This document shows positions 56,301 to 60,648 of a DNA stretch of 64,000 nt, one piece after another. Numbering within the stretch: the stretch's first letter is position 1; every line of letters begins with the position of its first letter. Below the pieces are notes generated by a model. That model was not told the origin of the DNA and did not search any database. It saw only the letters and a program-made list of their open reading frames with translations. The DNA comes from Protonemura montana (Eukaryota > Arthropoda > Insecta > Plecoptera > Nemouridae). The stretch is from contig OX387605.1 of assembly GCA_947568835.1 (NCBI GenBank), forward strand, positions 26,747,269-26,811,268, read 5' to 3'. The position numbers and the translations under genes are program-made.

Positions 56301-59300
56301 AAATTGTACGATACAAACAAGAAATTCCAAAAGTGTCTTTACTCGCTAAATGCGCTGCGTTTTAAGATAGCAGTGTCGCGACCTATCTCAATTGCCAAAA
56401 TACCCCCGAGCGAAGGGGCAGTTCATCAGCACCTTCGACGAGCTGCATGACAATGTAGCACTTGGGTAAACTCGCACGTGCAATTTCCAAAAATATGGCG
56501 TAAGTTTGCCAAAGTAATATTCAAAGCAATTCAAGACTTTTTTGAACTTGAATTTAAATGCCGTCTCCATTTTTTTTCTTATTCTTCTTATTTTTATTAT
56601 TTGTGGTGATAGGTCCCGAAGAAAATGGCTGGTGTCATAGCCTGGGCAAAAATTTCGTCTTGCCTGTGTTCTTCGAGGGTCTAACAGCCATGGAAATGTT
56701 GAAAATTTTCAATCAAACCAAATTAATCCTGCAGCGTAAACTCCACTTGCACGTGCAGTAGGAATGGAATTGGGTGCACCGACCTATGCAATAATGCAGG
56801 TGTGATGGGGAATGCTACTATGCCTACAATGATATGATATGATAGGAGAGTGCATGTTTGATGTGGATGTTTTGATTAATCAAGTCGCATCGATAGCCTC
56901 GACGGTATCTTTTTAAAAAATGCGGTTAAAAATACTGTCTGGATTCATTGCATGGACCTATTGGGAGTATTTCGCTATAACCACACTCGCTGGCACTAAG
57001 CCTCGGATAAGCAAACACATTCTCTGCCTCGTGTGGTTTCCCGAACATAAACAATGCAATTGCATAGGTACCCAGAAATGACGATATGTATGTTGCGTTA
57101 GCCTCGGCGACGCGTCCAAAGATGCCTTTGACACTCGATGCATGCCGCCCGATACTGGCTATCGCTACCCAGAGTAAGATTTCGATCCTCGGTAAGGATG
57201 AAAACTAAACAGATCTTAACATTGATATGATGCAAGTGAATAATGTATTGTTGCAACTACCGGACTCGAAGGCCGGACGGTGCCTTCACCTGTCTTCCTG
57301 CCTCGCTCTGGACGACGGCAACCCTTGCTATGAACACACCGACCTAGGAACCATCCCCTGTCAACGCGGGAGTGAACCAGTTTTTGATGTTCGTCGTCAC
57401 GCGTGTAATTTATGCCGGTTGTGCCTTCGGCCGGCGAGTCTTTTGTATTTTCTGCCGCCGATCGGTACCGTTGCCCGATCCGAAAATACCAATAGATGTA
57501 CCAGTCCAATTACCGACGGCTGCCGGGTTTCTGAAGCCTGGCGCCCTTGTTTGCTGTATTTTCTTATTTGTCTCGGTGAGTCCGTTTGTCGTCGTAGTTG
57601 GCGTGCCGACGTCGAAACCCTTCGCGGGTACCGACGGCGGCTTCATGCGGCCAACACTTCTACGCTCACCATCGTGACGCATGGTGGCTGACAATATGTT
57701 GAAAAACTGTTTGAATATTTCGGTTCTTCAATTTAAAAATTATAAAATTATAAAAATGTAATCTACAACAAAGCCTGACGTAACAATACGTTTGAGAATA
57801 GGTTGAGGCCGTTGCGTCCTCAATGCCTCTAGTCGTGATCGCGATGACACGCTAGTGGCAACTTTATACTGGATATCAGTCGGACACCAGTTATCCGAGG
57901 GAAACTAAGTTGGTGGTAACCAGCTTCTATAGACGCCGATTAGTCTTTATTTGTTCGTCATATTCGCTACGGTCCTCTATTAGGGTTCCCTAATTTTCTA
58001 TTAAATATCTTATAAGTCACCATAGTCACGACTTTTGTCCACTGCTTGCCTAGTTTCCGGTTGGCGCTGTTTCAGTGGCAGATCAGGGACTCAACACCTT
58101 CAGCTCCTCTTACACCTATAACTCTTCTTACACCTCTACCACCTCTAACTTCTCTAACACCTCTAGCATCTGAATTAAGAGGGAAGAGTAACCATATGCC
58201 GGCAAAGAAACAATACCTACTGACTGCTCGATGATGCCTTCTTCATCAACGACTTCGACCCAAGATTTGCGAGTTGGGTTGGGTCCTGTGTGGTTTTTAT
58301 TGCTTCTCGATAATGTAGGCGCAATCTTCTTATACATGTGATTCTATATTGCGTGGTTATGCTACAAGTAGAAAAATTAACACAGGTTTTCGGTTAGGGT
58401 GAAAGGTTTAATTGGTTTAATGCTCTGTTGTTGGGGCTATTTGTCGGCCACCTCGGCGCTGCCGGTAGCATACACGCAAGGGATGGAAGCCGCGCGCTCG
58501 CAGTAGCGGCAAACCGGTGAACTTGAGGAATGTGTATAAGAGTTGCAGGAATGCGGCTGTATAAGACTTTTTCCGCAAGGTATGAAAGCCGCGCGCTCGC
58601 AGTAGCGGCAAACCGGTGAACTTGAGGAATGTGTATAAGAGTTGCAGGAATGCGGCTGTATAAGACTTTTTCCGCAAGGTATGAAAGCCGCGCGCTCGCA
58701 GTAGCGGCAAACCGGTGAACTTGAGGAATGTGTATAAGAGTTGCAGGATTTCGGCTGTATAAGAGTTTTTGAAATAAAGCTGTATAAGAGTTTGAGTGTA
58801 TAACAGTTTTAAAATCTTTTTAAATGAAGACCTGTATAACAGTTGCTTTGTATAAGAGATGAAATGCGTCTAATTGAAATGTGAATATGCGAAGTGTATA
58901 AGACTTGGTTGTATAACAGTTGCAAAAGAGCTTTCGAAAATAAAATGTGTATAAGAGTTGATTTGTATAACAGTTTGAATGCCTTTCATTATTTTTCGTT
59001 CTGTATAAGAGTATAAGAGTTTATTTGTATAAGAGTTGCAGGCATCCCCACATGACCATCATACACATGACCATCATACACATGACCATCATACACATGA
59101 CCATCATACACATGACCATCATACACATGACCATCATACACATGACCATCATACACATGACCATCATACACATGACCATCATATACATGACCATCATACA
59201 CATGACCATCATATACATGACCATCATACACATGACCATCATACACGTGACCATCATACACATGACCATCATACACATGACCATCATACACATGACCATC

Positions 59301-60399
59301 ATACACATGACCATCATACACATGACCATCATACACATGACCATCATACACGTGACTATCATACACATGACCATCATACACATGACCATCATACACATGA
59401 CCATCATACACATGACCATCATACACATGACCATCATACACATGACCATCATACACATGACCATCATACACATGACCATCATACACATGACCATCATACA
59501 CATGACCATCATACACATGACCATCATACACATGACCATCATACACATGACCATCATACACATGACCAGTTCTGTTCGGGAGAGAGGTTGGAGGGATGAA
59601 AGTTAAGCAACACTGCGCTGGGTCAGGTATTGGTTGGGTGACCATCATACACATGACCAGTTCTGTTCGGGAGAGAGGTTGGAGAAATGAAAGTTAAGCA
59701 ACACTGCGCTGGGTCATGTATTGGATGGGTGACCATCATACACATGACCAGTTCTATTCGGGAGAGAGGTTGGAGAAATGAAAGTTAAGCAACATTGCGC
59801 TGGGTCATGTATTGGATGGGTGACCATCATACACATGACCAGTTTTGTTTGGGTGAGAGGTTAGTGGGATGAAAGTTAGTTCAGCAACTTCACTCGCCTT
59901 GCTTATCAACCTCTCGACAGCGTGGATTTGAGGAGGATTCCTGTTGTTCGAGTTGTACCGTCCTTCAAAAGGGATGTTAAGCTGGTGGCCCCCTTGGTGC
60001 CCTGGCACCGTGTTTCCCCTCCTCCCTTCTAGGCTAGGTTAGATTCATCATCATCCACTCATTCAATGACACCATTAGACCAGTGCCGCATGGCACGTTG
60101 TCAAAACATTGCTATGTTAAACACCACAAATCAATCGAGCCTGGAGCTGAGAAATCTGATTGCAATACGCAAAGTATTTTATTATTAGGTGCGCTAATAA
60201 CCTCTCAAAATAGATGCCCAAACAGGGACTCGAACCCCGATCTACCAATAAAACAAGCTACGCCTGCCATTGAATGTTGGTTTTCTGTTTGTGGCAGGTG
60301 CGTACGTTGGAACAACGAATGGGTGACGGCTCAGCGGTCAACATTGCCCACGCAGGAGGCTCGTTGCAAAGCTCGGCCGCGAGCGAGACCTCGTTGTGA
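26236..60399 (+). CDS. MCC: MCC orthologue (mutated in colorectal cancer), 13 exons
   Basis: Exons: 26236-26360, 27663-27984, 35433-35676, 36113-36317, 40553-40699, 45167-45352, 45649-45816, 46328-46489, 47654-47805, 48444-48642, 51959-52159, 53797-54078, 60298-60399, about 830 residues. Order and content follow vertebrate MCC: EF-hand, LHLAALAALK, ITELHxVIAEL-type coiled coil, AERV/K block, FESNATALRLAL, the MCC PDZ-binding-type domain, QQMLAMVERH and a C-terminal ETSL. MCC is a cytoplasmic and membrane-associated scaffold that binds PDZ proteins such as Scribble and NHERF1 and modulates Wnt/beta-catenin and cell migration. Phases agree at every junction except exon 4 to exon 5, where a segment appears to be missing. 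The 34-kb span is almost wholly repeat-filled introns. Confidence 0.93.
26361..27662. other. MCC intron 1, no gene recognised
   Basis: Mostly unique sequence with a poly-G tract at 26717-26727. Short reverse frames at 26349-26738 and 27103-27399 lack recognisable motifs. CTGGCTTGATCTGTCTACGC and CAGCCAGCGCATCATGGC-type segments near 27200-27320 suggest an old repeat, unclassified. Confidence 0.4.
27663..27984 (+). CDS. MCC: MCC exon 2, end of EF-hand and second EF-like loop
   Basis: Completes Gly and encodes GDLLAVCRELHLDLSLDELL, ELEADSEGRVSCRDF, then QESWEFDSGLARDSSPEP and NMLQLANE. Human MCC has DLLMVCRQL, LGADENGKISFQDF and ARESWEYDSGARD in this order, so alignment is unambiguous. Phase 0 at the donor GAG/GTAGGT. 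Confidence 0.93.
27985..28312. other. CpG-rich intronic stretch, possible internal promoter
   Basis: CpG-dense from about 28150 to 28330 (CGACGTCGCGACGCCGACG) after a GGGCTCGGCT triplet repeat at 28038-28070. Base composition is unlike the AT-rich introns around it, and it directly precedes a phase-compatible candidate first exon. Confidence 0.35.
28313..28429 (+). CDS. MCC: Candidate alternative first exon of a short MCC isoform
   Basis: ATG at 28313, 39 codons (MEPGATRPPGALTRSRSW and on) to CAG/GTACCT, phase 0. Exon 3 (35433) begins in phase 0, so the two would join in frame as KHQ-LHLAALAALK. Human MCC has a short isoform whose own first exon joins exactly before HSAALASLK. No similarity of the 39 residues to that exon is seen; support is position, CpG context, donor and phase. 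Confidence 0.35.
28450..31292. repeat. 41-bp minisatellite, about 69 copies
   Basis: Unit contains GTTACCACGGGTATATCATG and GCCTAGCATAGGAGGTTCAA. Two common variant sites (GTTACCACG or GTTAGCACG; ATGGCC or ATGACC) form mixed strings, so copy history could be read. Begins about 20 bp after the donor of the candidate exon ending at 28429. Confidence 0.97.
31293..32635. repeat. Higher-order part of the 41-bp array with seven 73-bp inserts
   Basis: A 73-bp segment (GGTAGATTCAACGTTTGGTA to GAGCTTCTCAATTCTGCTAT) interrupts the 41-bp units at 31293, 31859, 31971, 32208, 32322, 32436 and 32550. The last four are regularly spaced by 114 bp (73+41), a true higher-order repeat; the earlier ones are separated by variable numbers of 41-bp units. 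Confidence 0.93.
32636..32934. other. Unique intronic sequence, nothing recognised
   Basis: About 300 bp without a repeat between two arrays. No exon with compatible splice sites seen. Confidence 0.4.
32935..33668. repeat. 17-bp minisatellite AGCATATAGCAGGGAAT, about 43 copies
   Basis: Variant site A or G (AGCAGGG/AGCGGGG) distinguishes copies. Seventeen is not a multiple of three, so the minus strand cycles through frames with no stop, giving spurious 245- to 315-residue ORFs. Confidence 0.97.
33669..34114. other. Unique sequence with a short CCCCAGCCGC repeat
   Basis: A 10-bp CCCCAGCCGC repeat of about six copies lies at 33968-34024. TCATCATCATCATC at 34114-34130 leads into a SINE tail. 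No exon. Confidence 0.5.
34115..35396 (+). mobile_element. 5S SINE tail fragment followed by about 12 tandem 91-bp heads
   Basis: 34115-34236 is a SINE tail (CATCCACTCATTCACCGACG, GTTAAACACCACTAATTA). Then 34313-35396 is the largest and most homogeneous 91-bp array, each unit with box A, intermediate element and box C. Variation is mainly at CATGACCAG/CATGCCCAG and TCAGGTATT/TCATGTATT. It ends 36 bp before MCC exon 3. Confidence 0.92.
35433..35676 (+). CDS. MCC: MCC exon 3, coiled coil
   Basis: Acceptor TTGCTTGCAG. Encodes LHLAALAALKSEVLDLSSQL, a heptad-rich stretch, EQRVTELHCVIAELRKTIER and EEDDEEQQS, ending with one base of a Glu codon. Human counterpart: LHLAALASLKGDIVEL and EERITELHSVIAELNKKIDR. 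All helical, no domain other than coiled coil. Confidence 0.95.
35820..36075 (-). mobile_element. MITE copy adjacent to MCC exon 4
   Basis: Interior and one terminal repeat (CTTGATAAAGTAACAGGTAC to CAGTTGAAATAGTTTTTGTT) of the family seen complete at 47990-48413, in inverted interior orientation and lacking the other terminal repeat. It ends 37 bp before the exon 4 acceptor. Confidence 0.78.
36113..36317 (+). CDS. MCC: MCC exon 4, acidic Ser/Glu-rich linker
   Basis: Acceptor GTTGACAG completes the Glu codon and gives ELEEVSAAEVVIESEAL, then SPAEDSMDRTLGDADSSSGD, RAVEAGLNIASLSP, to CAC AG/GTGGGT (phase 2). It corresponds to the acidic Ser-rich human stretch after EEDEYSEL, but is poorly conserved. 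The next visible exon starts in phase 0, so this donor does not match it. Confidence 0.75.
36330..36714. repeat. 87-bp tandem repeat, left part (about 4.4 copies)
   Basis: Unit contains TAATGGGTGGGTGAAACAAT, GGTTGTCATGGCAATCTAAA and CAGTTCATCACAATGTTATA. It starts about 13 bp after the exon 4 donor. The array is split by the Sola-like transposon and resumes at 40409. Confidence 0.94.
36715..40408 (-). mobile_element. Sola2-like DNA transposon, apparently complete, in an MCC intron
   Basis: 3694 bp with terminal inverted repeats of about 490 bp (36715-37205 and 39918-40408) that differ at only a handful of positions. Ends read GGGTCATTCCATATCAAGTG on both sides. The target duplication is TATA (36711-36714 and 40409-40412), confirmed because it interrupts an 87-bp array whose register is known. 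Four-bp duplications and this type of transposase suit the Sola superfamily; assignment to Sola2 is from memory of the family. Nearly identical TIRs and an intact ORF indicate youth. Confidence 0.85.
37338..39308 (-). CDS. Sola-like transposase, intact, about 656 residues
   Basis: ATG at 39308 (MDSFTRAKCCNPFKH); eight more in-frame codons lie upstream. An N-terminal Cys-pair region (CC and CAKC, first 60 residues) suggests a zinc-binding domain, followed by a Ser-rich linker. In the C-terminal half an RNase H-like core carries LVICDFAENYAF, FFFSDGAASQYKNR and SACDGVGGTVKR, giving candidate catalytic Asp residues about 83 and 41 residues apart. This SDGAASQYKNR family is widespread as uncharacterised proteins in invertebrates. 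No internal stop. It could also be a related unnamed superfamily. Confidence 0.85.
   Translation of the reverse strand: MDSFTRAKCCNPFKHVSHTQLKSLLNVQPWMIEKISSIPVGSKICAKCRKDLNNYVKPISSDSPVTTTTSSDGDNSQPGCSGANAESQAYFFRQDAALSNINVGLAELGQSPIVKKKLAQSSYPRKKLKKLEGALKRTTTSDAESDSGQDSADGREMINQLKEKFHSSTSNSEKVHVLTVLPKSCSVRRTVAEFQASERMVRKAKKLVLEKGILSTPNPKPGKPIDRATVDRVKSFYNSDDVSRAMPGKKDYVSVKEASGTRVHIQKRLVLSNLKDLHTQFKDKFPNKKIGFSKFAELRPKNCVLPGASGTHSVCVCTIHQNVKLMIIGADLTKLTVDQSYPITSYHDCLEQLVCDSPLPECHLGECEECPGIEPLKERLTQLLDDEFVDSFCAKLVALCRHSFIAKKQSSHQSDIKCGLLPGEFLVICDFAENYAFVLQDEAQGFHWNNASATIHPFVAYYKEGGEERHISFVVISESLIHNTVAVHLFIKKLVSFLHNKFQTIKKMFFFSDGAASQYKNRKNFANLCHYQRDFGADVEWHFTATSHGKSACDGVGGTVKRLAARASLQRPYESQIITPRQLFDWAVEAIPTINFTFGTIEEHQDTEQLLATRFASSRPIPGTQKLHCFVPVSEHSVATRVFSSSPLFEESDRSE
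40409..40545. repeat. 87-bp tandem repeat, right part
   Basis: Continuation of the array interrupted by the transposon, about 1.5 copies, ending some 10 bp before the acceptor of MCC exon 5. The pre-insertion array would have filled the entire intron between exons 4 and 5 (roughly 230 bp after 36317 plus these copies). Confidence 0.9.
40553..40699 (+). CDS. MCC: MCC exon 5, coiled coil
   Basis: Acceptor GTAGTCTACAG, phase 0 start. VAALTDETLQLRAQVTSQQA and RSAMAGLRGDRDRLRKK, donor AAG/GTGAGT, phase 0. Aligns with human LAGLREENESLTAMLC and AIREERDRLRRRV. The human segment of about 60-70 residues before this is not found in the window. Confidence 0.9.
40806..41050 (-). mobile_element. MITE half copy at the left edge of the 33-bp array
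   Basis: Same interior and terminal repeat as at 35820-36075 (TTAGGAAGCTTGAACTTGG to ACCCAGTTGAAAGAGTTTTT). The 33-bp array starts directly after it. Confidence 0.8.
41051..44900. repeat. 33-bp minisatellite, about 117 copies, with an 857-bp higher-order duplication
   Basis: Unit CATAAGCATTTCCTGGCAAC plus AAAGCAGTCCTCC, with AAAGCAG, AAAGCGG, AAAGTGG and AAAGCTG variants. A single 32-bp unit (ACATTTGGTCC) recurs at 43221 and 44078, 857 bp apart, with the same variant order around each, so a block of 26 units was duplicated. Divisible by three, hence the very long spurious ORFs on both strands. It fills MCC intron 5. Confidence 0.96.
44901..44985 (+). mobile_element. MITE end at the right edge of the 33-bp array
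   Basis: TTCACTTAGCATTCAAAACC, AGTTGAAATAGATATTGTC and ACTAGTGCTAAGGTTAGAT match the MITE terminal repeat and its outer flank. MITE sequence on both sides suggests the array arose inside a MITE copy. Confidence 0.72.
45167..45352 (+). CDS. MCC: MCC exon 6
   Basis: Acceptor GAGGGCAG, phase 0; LREAELIAATPSSEAEGRP, then MPVCKMAERVSLRRLDSQV and GSQLTALG, donor GGG/GTGAGT. The human equivalent IPIAKIAERVKLSKTR followed by GSEISSIG is clearly parallel. Confidence 0.92.
45649..45816 (+). CDS. MCC: MCC exon 7, coiled coil
   Basis: Acceptor GTTAAAAG (weak, A-rich), phase 0; TWSSCVAESLVCEVRDAADL then ELEAERLAARYENARAKNAV and LAITLQEAKAQ, donor CAG/GTATAA. Matches human SSSVAEHLAHSLQD and ETERLNSRIEHLKSQND/LLTITLEECKS, though about 15 residues shorter. 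Confidence 0.92.
45817..46305. repeat. 41-bp minisatellite in MCC intron 7, about 11.5 copies
   Basis: Unit contains GATCTCAAATAACCTGGATA and GAGCATAGGATCCAGCCAGC. The first partial unit overlaps the donor site itself (GTATAACCTAGATAGAGCAT). The array occupies nearly the whole 511-bp intron. The same repeat lies downstream of the gene's stop codon at 60649-61205. Confidence 0.95.
46328..46489 (+). CDS. MCC: MCC exon 8
   Basis: Acceptor TGTTACCAG, phase 0. GDRLSLLLAKFESNATALRL then ALGYSDRATEAYDVLVALLE and TELGLLLANCSGNK; human YESNATALRLALQYSEQCIEAYELLLALAESE is nearly superposable. The most conserved block of the protein. Donor AAG/GTTGGT. Confidence 0.97.
46630..47605 (+). repeat. tRNA-half array, about 12 copies, with a B box at the 3' end
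   Basis: 46631-46700 is a diverged minus-strand SINE tail; 46745-46975 is the same 200-bp flank found inverted at 20990-21200; then plus-strand 52-bp units from 46970, ending in one unit with a full B box GGTTCGAATCC (47583-47593). MCC exon 9 follows 50 bp later. Confidence 0.88.
47654..47805 (+). CDS. MCC: MCC exon 9
   Basis: Acceptor TTGGTCGCAG, phase 0; LEGEELACVLRRAVENRRAA, EMVAGHLLLRLDRALTGNA and APWEEY plus two bases. Human QMLKRAHDCRKTAENAAKAL/LMKLDGS and QPWESLSS align. Donor CAG/GTACAG. Confidence 0.94.
47990..48413 (+). mobile_element. Complete MITE with about 90-bp inverted repeats, abutting MCC exon 10
   Basis: Left repeat ACAAAAACTATTTCAACTGG to GTTACTTTATCAAG (48037-48120), right repeat CTTGATAAAGTAACAGGTAC to CAGTTGAAATAGTTTTTGT (about 48321-48413), interior about 200 bp without coding. 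About 45 bp more of outer flank is shared with the copies at 9690 and 53312. No transposase, so non-autonomous; superfamily unknown. Ends 30 bp before the exon acceptor. Confidence 0.82.
48444..48642 (+). CDS. MCC: MCC exon 10
   Basis: Acceptor TTTGACTTTAG; completes Ser, then PASSGEVPAWAASSERRLRD, HIGRLKAERSVVRATAVQLE and ISLAEARKLDLETA. Human EDEQRLKDYIQQLKNDRAAV and SQRLDLENA align. Phase 0 at GCG/GTGAGT. Confidence 0.95.
48643..50397. other. MCC intron 10, AT-rich, with a tRNA-like fragment
   Basis: Mostly unique AT-rich sequence. At 49299-49382 GGGTAGTCTAGTGGATAGCG (A-box-like) and GGTTCGTATC (B-box-like) form a tRNA-like remnant without a complete cloverleaf. GTTAGCTAACAGATTGTTAG at about 49974-49996 is a palindromic direct repeat. 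TATA-rich tract at 49463-49500. Confidence 0.45.
50406..51863 (+). mobile_element. hAT-like transposon remnant
   Basis: 1458 bp with ends CAGGGCATCGAACC and its inverse GGTTCGATGCCCTG. Flanks GTGATCCA (50398-50405) and GTAATCCA (51864-51871) are an 8-bp target duplication with one mismatch. CAGGG ends and 8-bp duplications are hAT hallmarks. Near 51300-51400 a plus-strand stretch reads ESKIRKYFS and resembles the start of a BED zinc finger of hAT transposases, but the reading frames are broken. CCGAAC repeats occur under both ends. Confidence 0.72.
51959..52159 (+). CDS. MCC: MCC exon 11, coiled coil
   Basis: Acceptor GGTTCCAG; VLMQDVMSIREEKAELRARL, FLAEKERGSLELRLSAQDG and ALVHLQAQLHDSEQ, donor CAG/GTACTT, phase 0. 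Human VLMQELMAMKEEMAELKAQL/YLLEKEKKALELKLS is a direct match. Confidence 0.96.
52318..53290 (+). repeat. 45-bp minisatellite made from the Sola-like TIR tip, about 21 copies
   Basis: Unit GTCATTCCATATCAAGTGCC plus CGTCACTCAAAACCTTCACT plus ATCAG. The first ~44 bp of the transposon at 36715 reads GGTCATTCCATATCAAGTGC, CCACACTCAAAACCTTCACT, ATC, which is the same sequence. One unit near 53011 even has the transposon's CCCACACTC spelling. It occupies most of MCC intron 11. Confidence 0.95.
53312..53385 (+). mobile_element. MITE left-end fragment
   Basis: GACTCATGTCAACTTTATCT through TTGACAAAAACTATTTCAAC and TGGG, then unrelated sequence. A short remnant of the 47990 family. Confidence 0.72.
53386..53796. 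other. Unique intron 11 end, nothing recognised
   Basis: About 400 bp of AT-rich sequence ahead of exon 12, with no repeat in the window. Confidence 0.4.
53797..54078 (+). CDS. MCC: MCC exon 12, long coiled coil
   Basis: Acceptor TGTGTTGCAG; EEAELACALSRESRLKQRLA, ELAASLDQSGQ, LRNRHAAELAGHLKAANTAL, RTKKKYQVRLRRLEQQMLAM and VERHSQQ. Human ENELAAEFTNAIRREKKLKA and KKHQNKLKKLESQMMAMVER match closely. Donor CAG/GTAATA is directly followed by a 15-bp array. Confidence 0.97.
54085..54618. repeat. 15-bp minisatellite, left block, about 35 copies
   Basis: Unit ACCATCATACACATG. This string is a piece of the 91-bp 5S SINE unit (GTGACCATCATACACATGAC). It begins 6 bp after the exon 12 donor and is cut at 54618 by the inserted 4.4-kb element; it resumes at 59050. 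Confidence 0.96.
54619..55089 (+). repeat. Left terminal inverted repeat of the 4.4-kb element
   Basis: Outer 330 bp with spaced CTCTTATACA, CTGTTATACA and GTCTTATACA motifs, then GTTCACCGGTTTGCCGCTAC, GAGCGCGCGGCTTCCATCCC and AATTAAACCTTTCACCCC. The GC-rich part contrasts with the AT-rich motif part. Confidence 0.93.
55385..56001 (+). pseudogene. LINE ORF1-type fragment: zinc finger and coiled coil
   Basis: Near 55394 MPCFKCCDSLPRNGDCVYC and the following Cys/His pattern suggest a PHD-like finger. From 55570 a separate open stretch of 143 residues encodes a coiled coil (KELKKDLQEDFKAVSNSL, EEVRREIVDIRQKID) and QYGRKRNIGICNVKSVHGK, IANNLNIELSAKEIEAVEY, the style of ORF1 proteins of Jockey/CR1-like LINEs. 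It is incomplete and sits inside the TIR-bounded element. Confidence 0.6.
56151..56450 (+). other. Unrecognised short open frame inside the 4.4-kb element
   Basis: 99 codons including FRRFFGIGEKRIWRQLNEM and SLNALRFKIAVSRPIS, AKIPPSEGAVHQHLRRA. The last part recalls a LPPTSAAAxQHxxR-type motif of uncharacterised mobile-element proteins in invertebrates (from memory). Function unknown, and the start codon is uncertain. Confidence 0.35.
56451..58380. other. Interior of the 4.4-kb element, no confident gene
   Basis: Frames at 57227-57691 (+), 57372-57677 (+) and 57410-57694 (-) overlap in a GC-richer patch but lack motifs or GT-AG support. A (CACCTCTAACTTCTCT)-type CT-rich direct repeat lies at 58095-58170. 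No DDE/D core found. Confidence 0.4.
58381..59049 (-). repeat. Right terminal inverted repeat with a 99-bp block in three copies
   Basis: Inverse of the left TIR, but the stretch AAAGCCGCGCGCTCGCAGTA to TTCCGCAAGGTATG (99 bp, next start 58684 versus 58585) occurs three times against once on the left. This accounts exactly for the 198-bp length difference (669 versus 471). Confidence 0.93.
59050..59566. repeat. 15-bp minisatellite, right block, about 34 copies
   Basis: Same ACCATCATACACATG unit continuing after the inserted element and merging at its right edge into a normal 5S SINE unit (ACATGACCAGTTCTGTTCGG), which proves its derivation from that SINE. Confidence 0.96.
59567..60128 (+). mobile_element. 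5S SINE, about three heads, middle, Deu-like domain and tail
   Basis: 91-bp units, one 36-bp middle (59885-59920), GTACCGTCCTTCAAAAGGGA, GGCTAGGTTAGATTCATCAT and AACACCACAAATCAATCGA tail. With the 15-bp array it forms one locus: the array grew within the first head unit. Confidence 0.9.
60150..60245 (-). mobile_element. tRNA SINE 3' fragment next to MCC last exon
   Basis: CAATACGCAAAGTATTTTAT, CCTCTCAAAATAGATGCCC and AGGGACTCGAACCCCGATCT on +; body and B-box half only, the A-box half being lost. Ends about 50 bp before the acceptor of the last exon. Confidence 0.75.
60298..60399 (+). CDS. MCC: MCC last exon with PDZ-binding C-terminus
   Basis: Acceptor TTTGTGGCAG; VRTLEQRMGDGSAVNIAHAG then SLQSSAASETSL and TGA (60397-60399). 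Human MCC ends VRMLKQRIALLEEE and ...HTNETSL. The last four residues ETSL, a class I PDZ ligand (x-S/T-x-L) used to bind Scribble and NHERF1, are identical, which fixes the stop codon. Confidence 0.97.
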   Translation: MRTLEQRMGDGSAVNIAHAGGSLQSSAASETSL

Positions 60400-60648
60400 C
60401 CCGACCAATCACGCGCTTGCTTATATTCGGCTTCGCCCTAAACGCAAAACTTGCAGCAAAGTGAACGCTTGAATCACGTTTCGCTTAATGAAGCGAGTGA
60501 AACGCTGCTTGCTTGCGCGCGACGACTTGCTTTCTCTGTTGCCAAGACTTGGTGGACCCGACTCAACTCCGAGACAATGTCTCCATGCTGGACCCAGAAA
60601 CTTTACCTTGCGTCTGCATTTTCATGCCCGGCTCCTGTATTTACCCTC
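60400..60648 (+). other. MCC: MCC 3' UTR start
   Basis: GC-richer sequence after the stop. No AATAAA before the following 41-bp array, so the transcript may run into the array. Nothing coding recognised. Confidence 0.45.

Larger units (their letters stand above)
54619..59049. mobile_element. Unclassified 4.4-kb inverted-repeat transposon with TTATACA motifs and 8-bp target duplication
   Basis: Ends GGGGAT...CTGCAACTCTTATAC on both sides. Target duplication ACATGACC (54611-54618 and 59050-59057), fixed by the register of the 15-bp array it entered. Left TIR about 471 bp (54619-55089), right TIR about 669 bp (58381-59049), near identical. Each outer half carries about 13 copies of a CT(C/G)TTATACA motif. 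The interior (55090-58380) holds partial LINE-like and unknown coding pieces but no recognisable transposase, so probably non-autonomous. 8-bp duplications fit hAT, P, MULE, Zisupton or Novosib groups; none is confirmed. Confidence 0.8.

Noticed and set aside
57227-57694. Overlapping ORFs inside the 4.4-kb element as a transposase
   Set aside because: They overlap on both strands, lack any catalytic or DNA-binding motif, and are short.
54619-59049. Bacterial Tn5-like ends (CTCTTATACACAT)
   Set aside because: The motif resembles the Tn5 mosaic end only over a short core, is repeated with variants through long eukaryotic-type TIRs, and there is an 8-bp rather than 9-bp duplication. Taken as coincidence, not contamination.
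54015-59654. His/Asp- and Met-rich ORFs
   Set aside because: 15-bp and 91-bp repeat translations.
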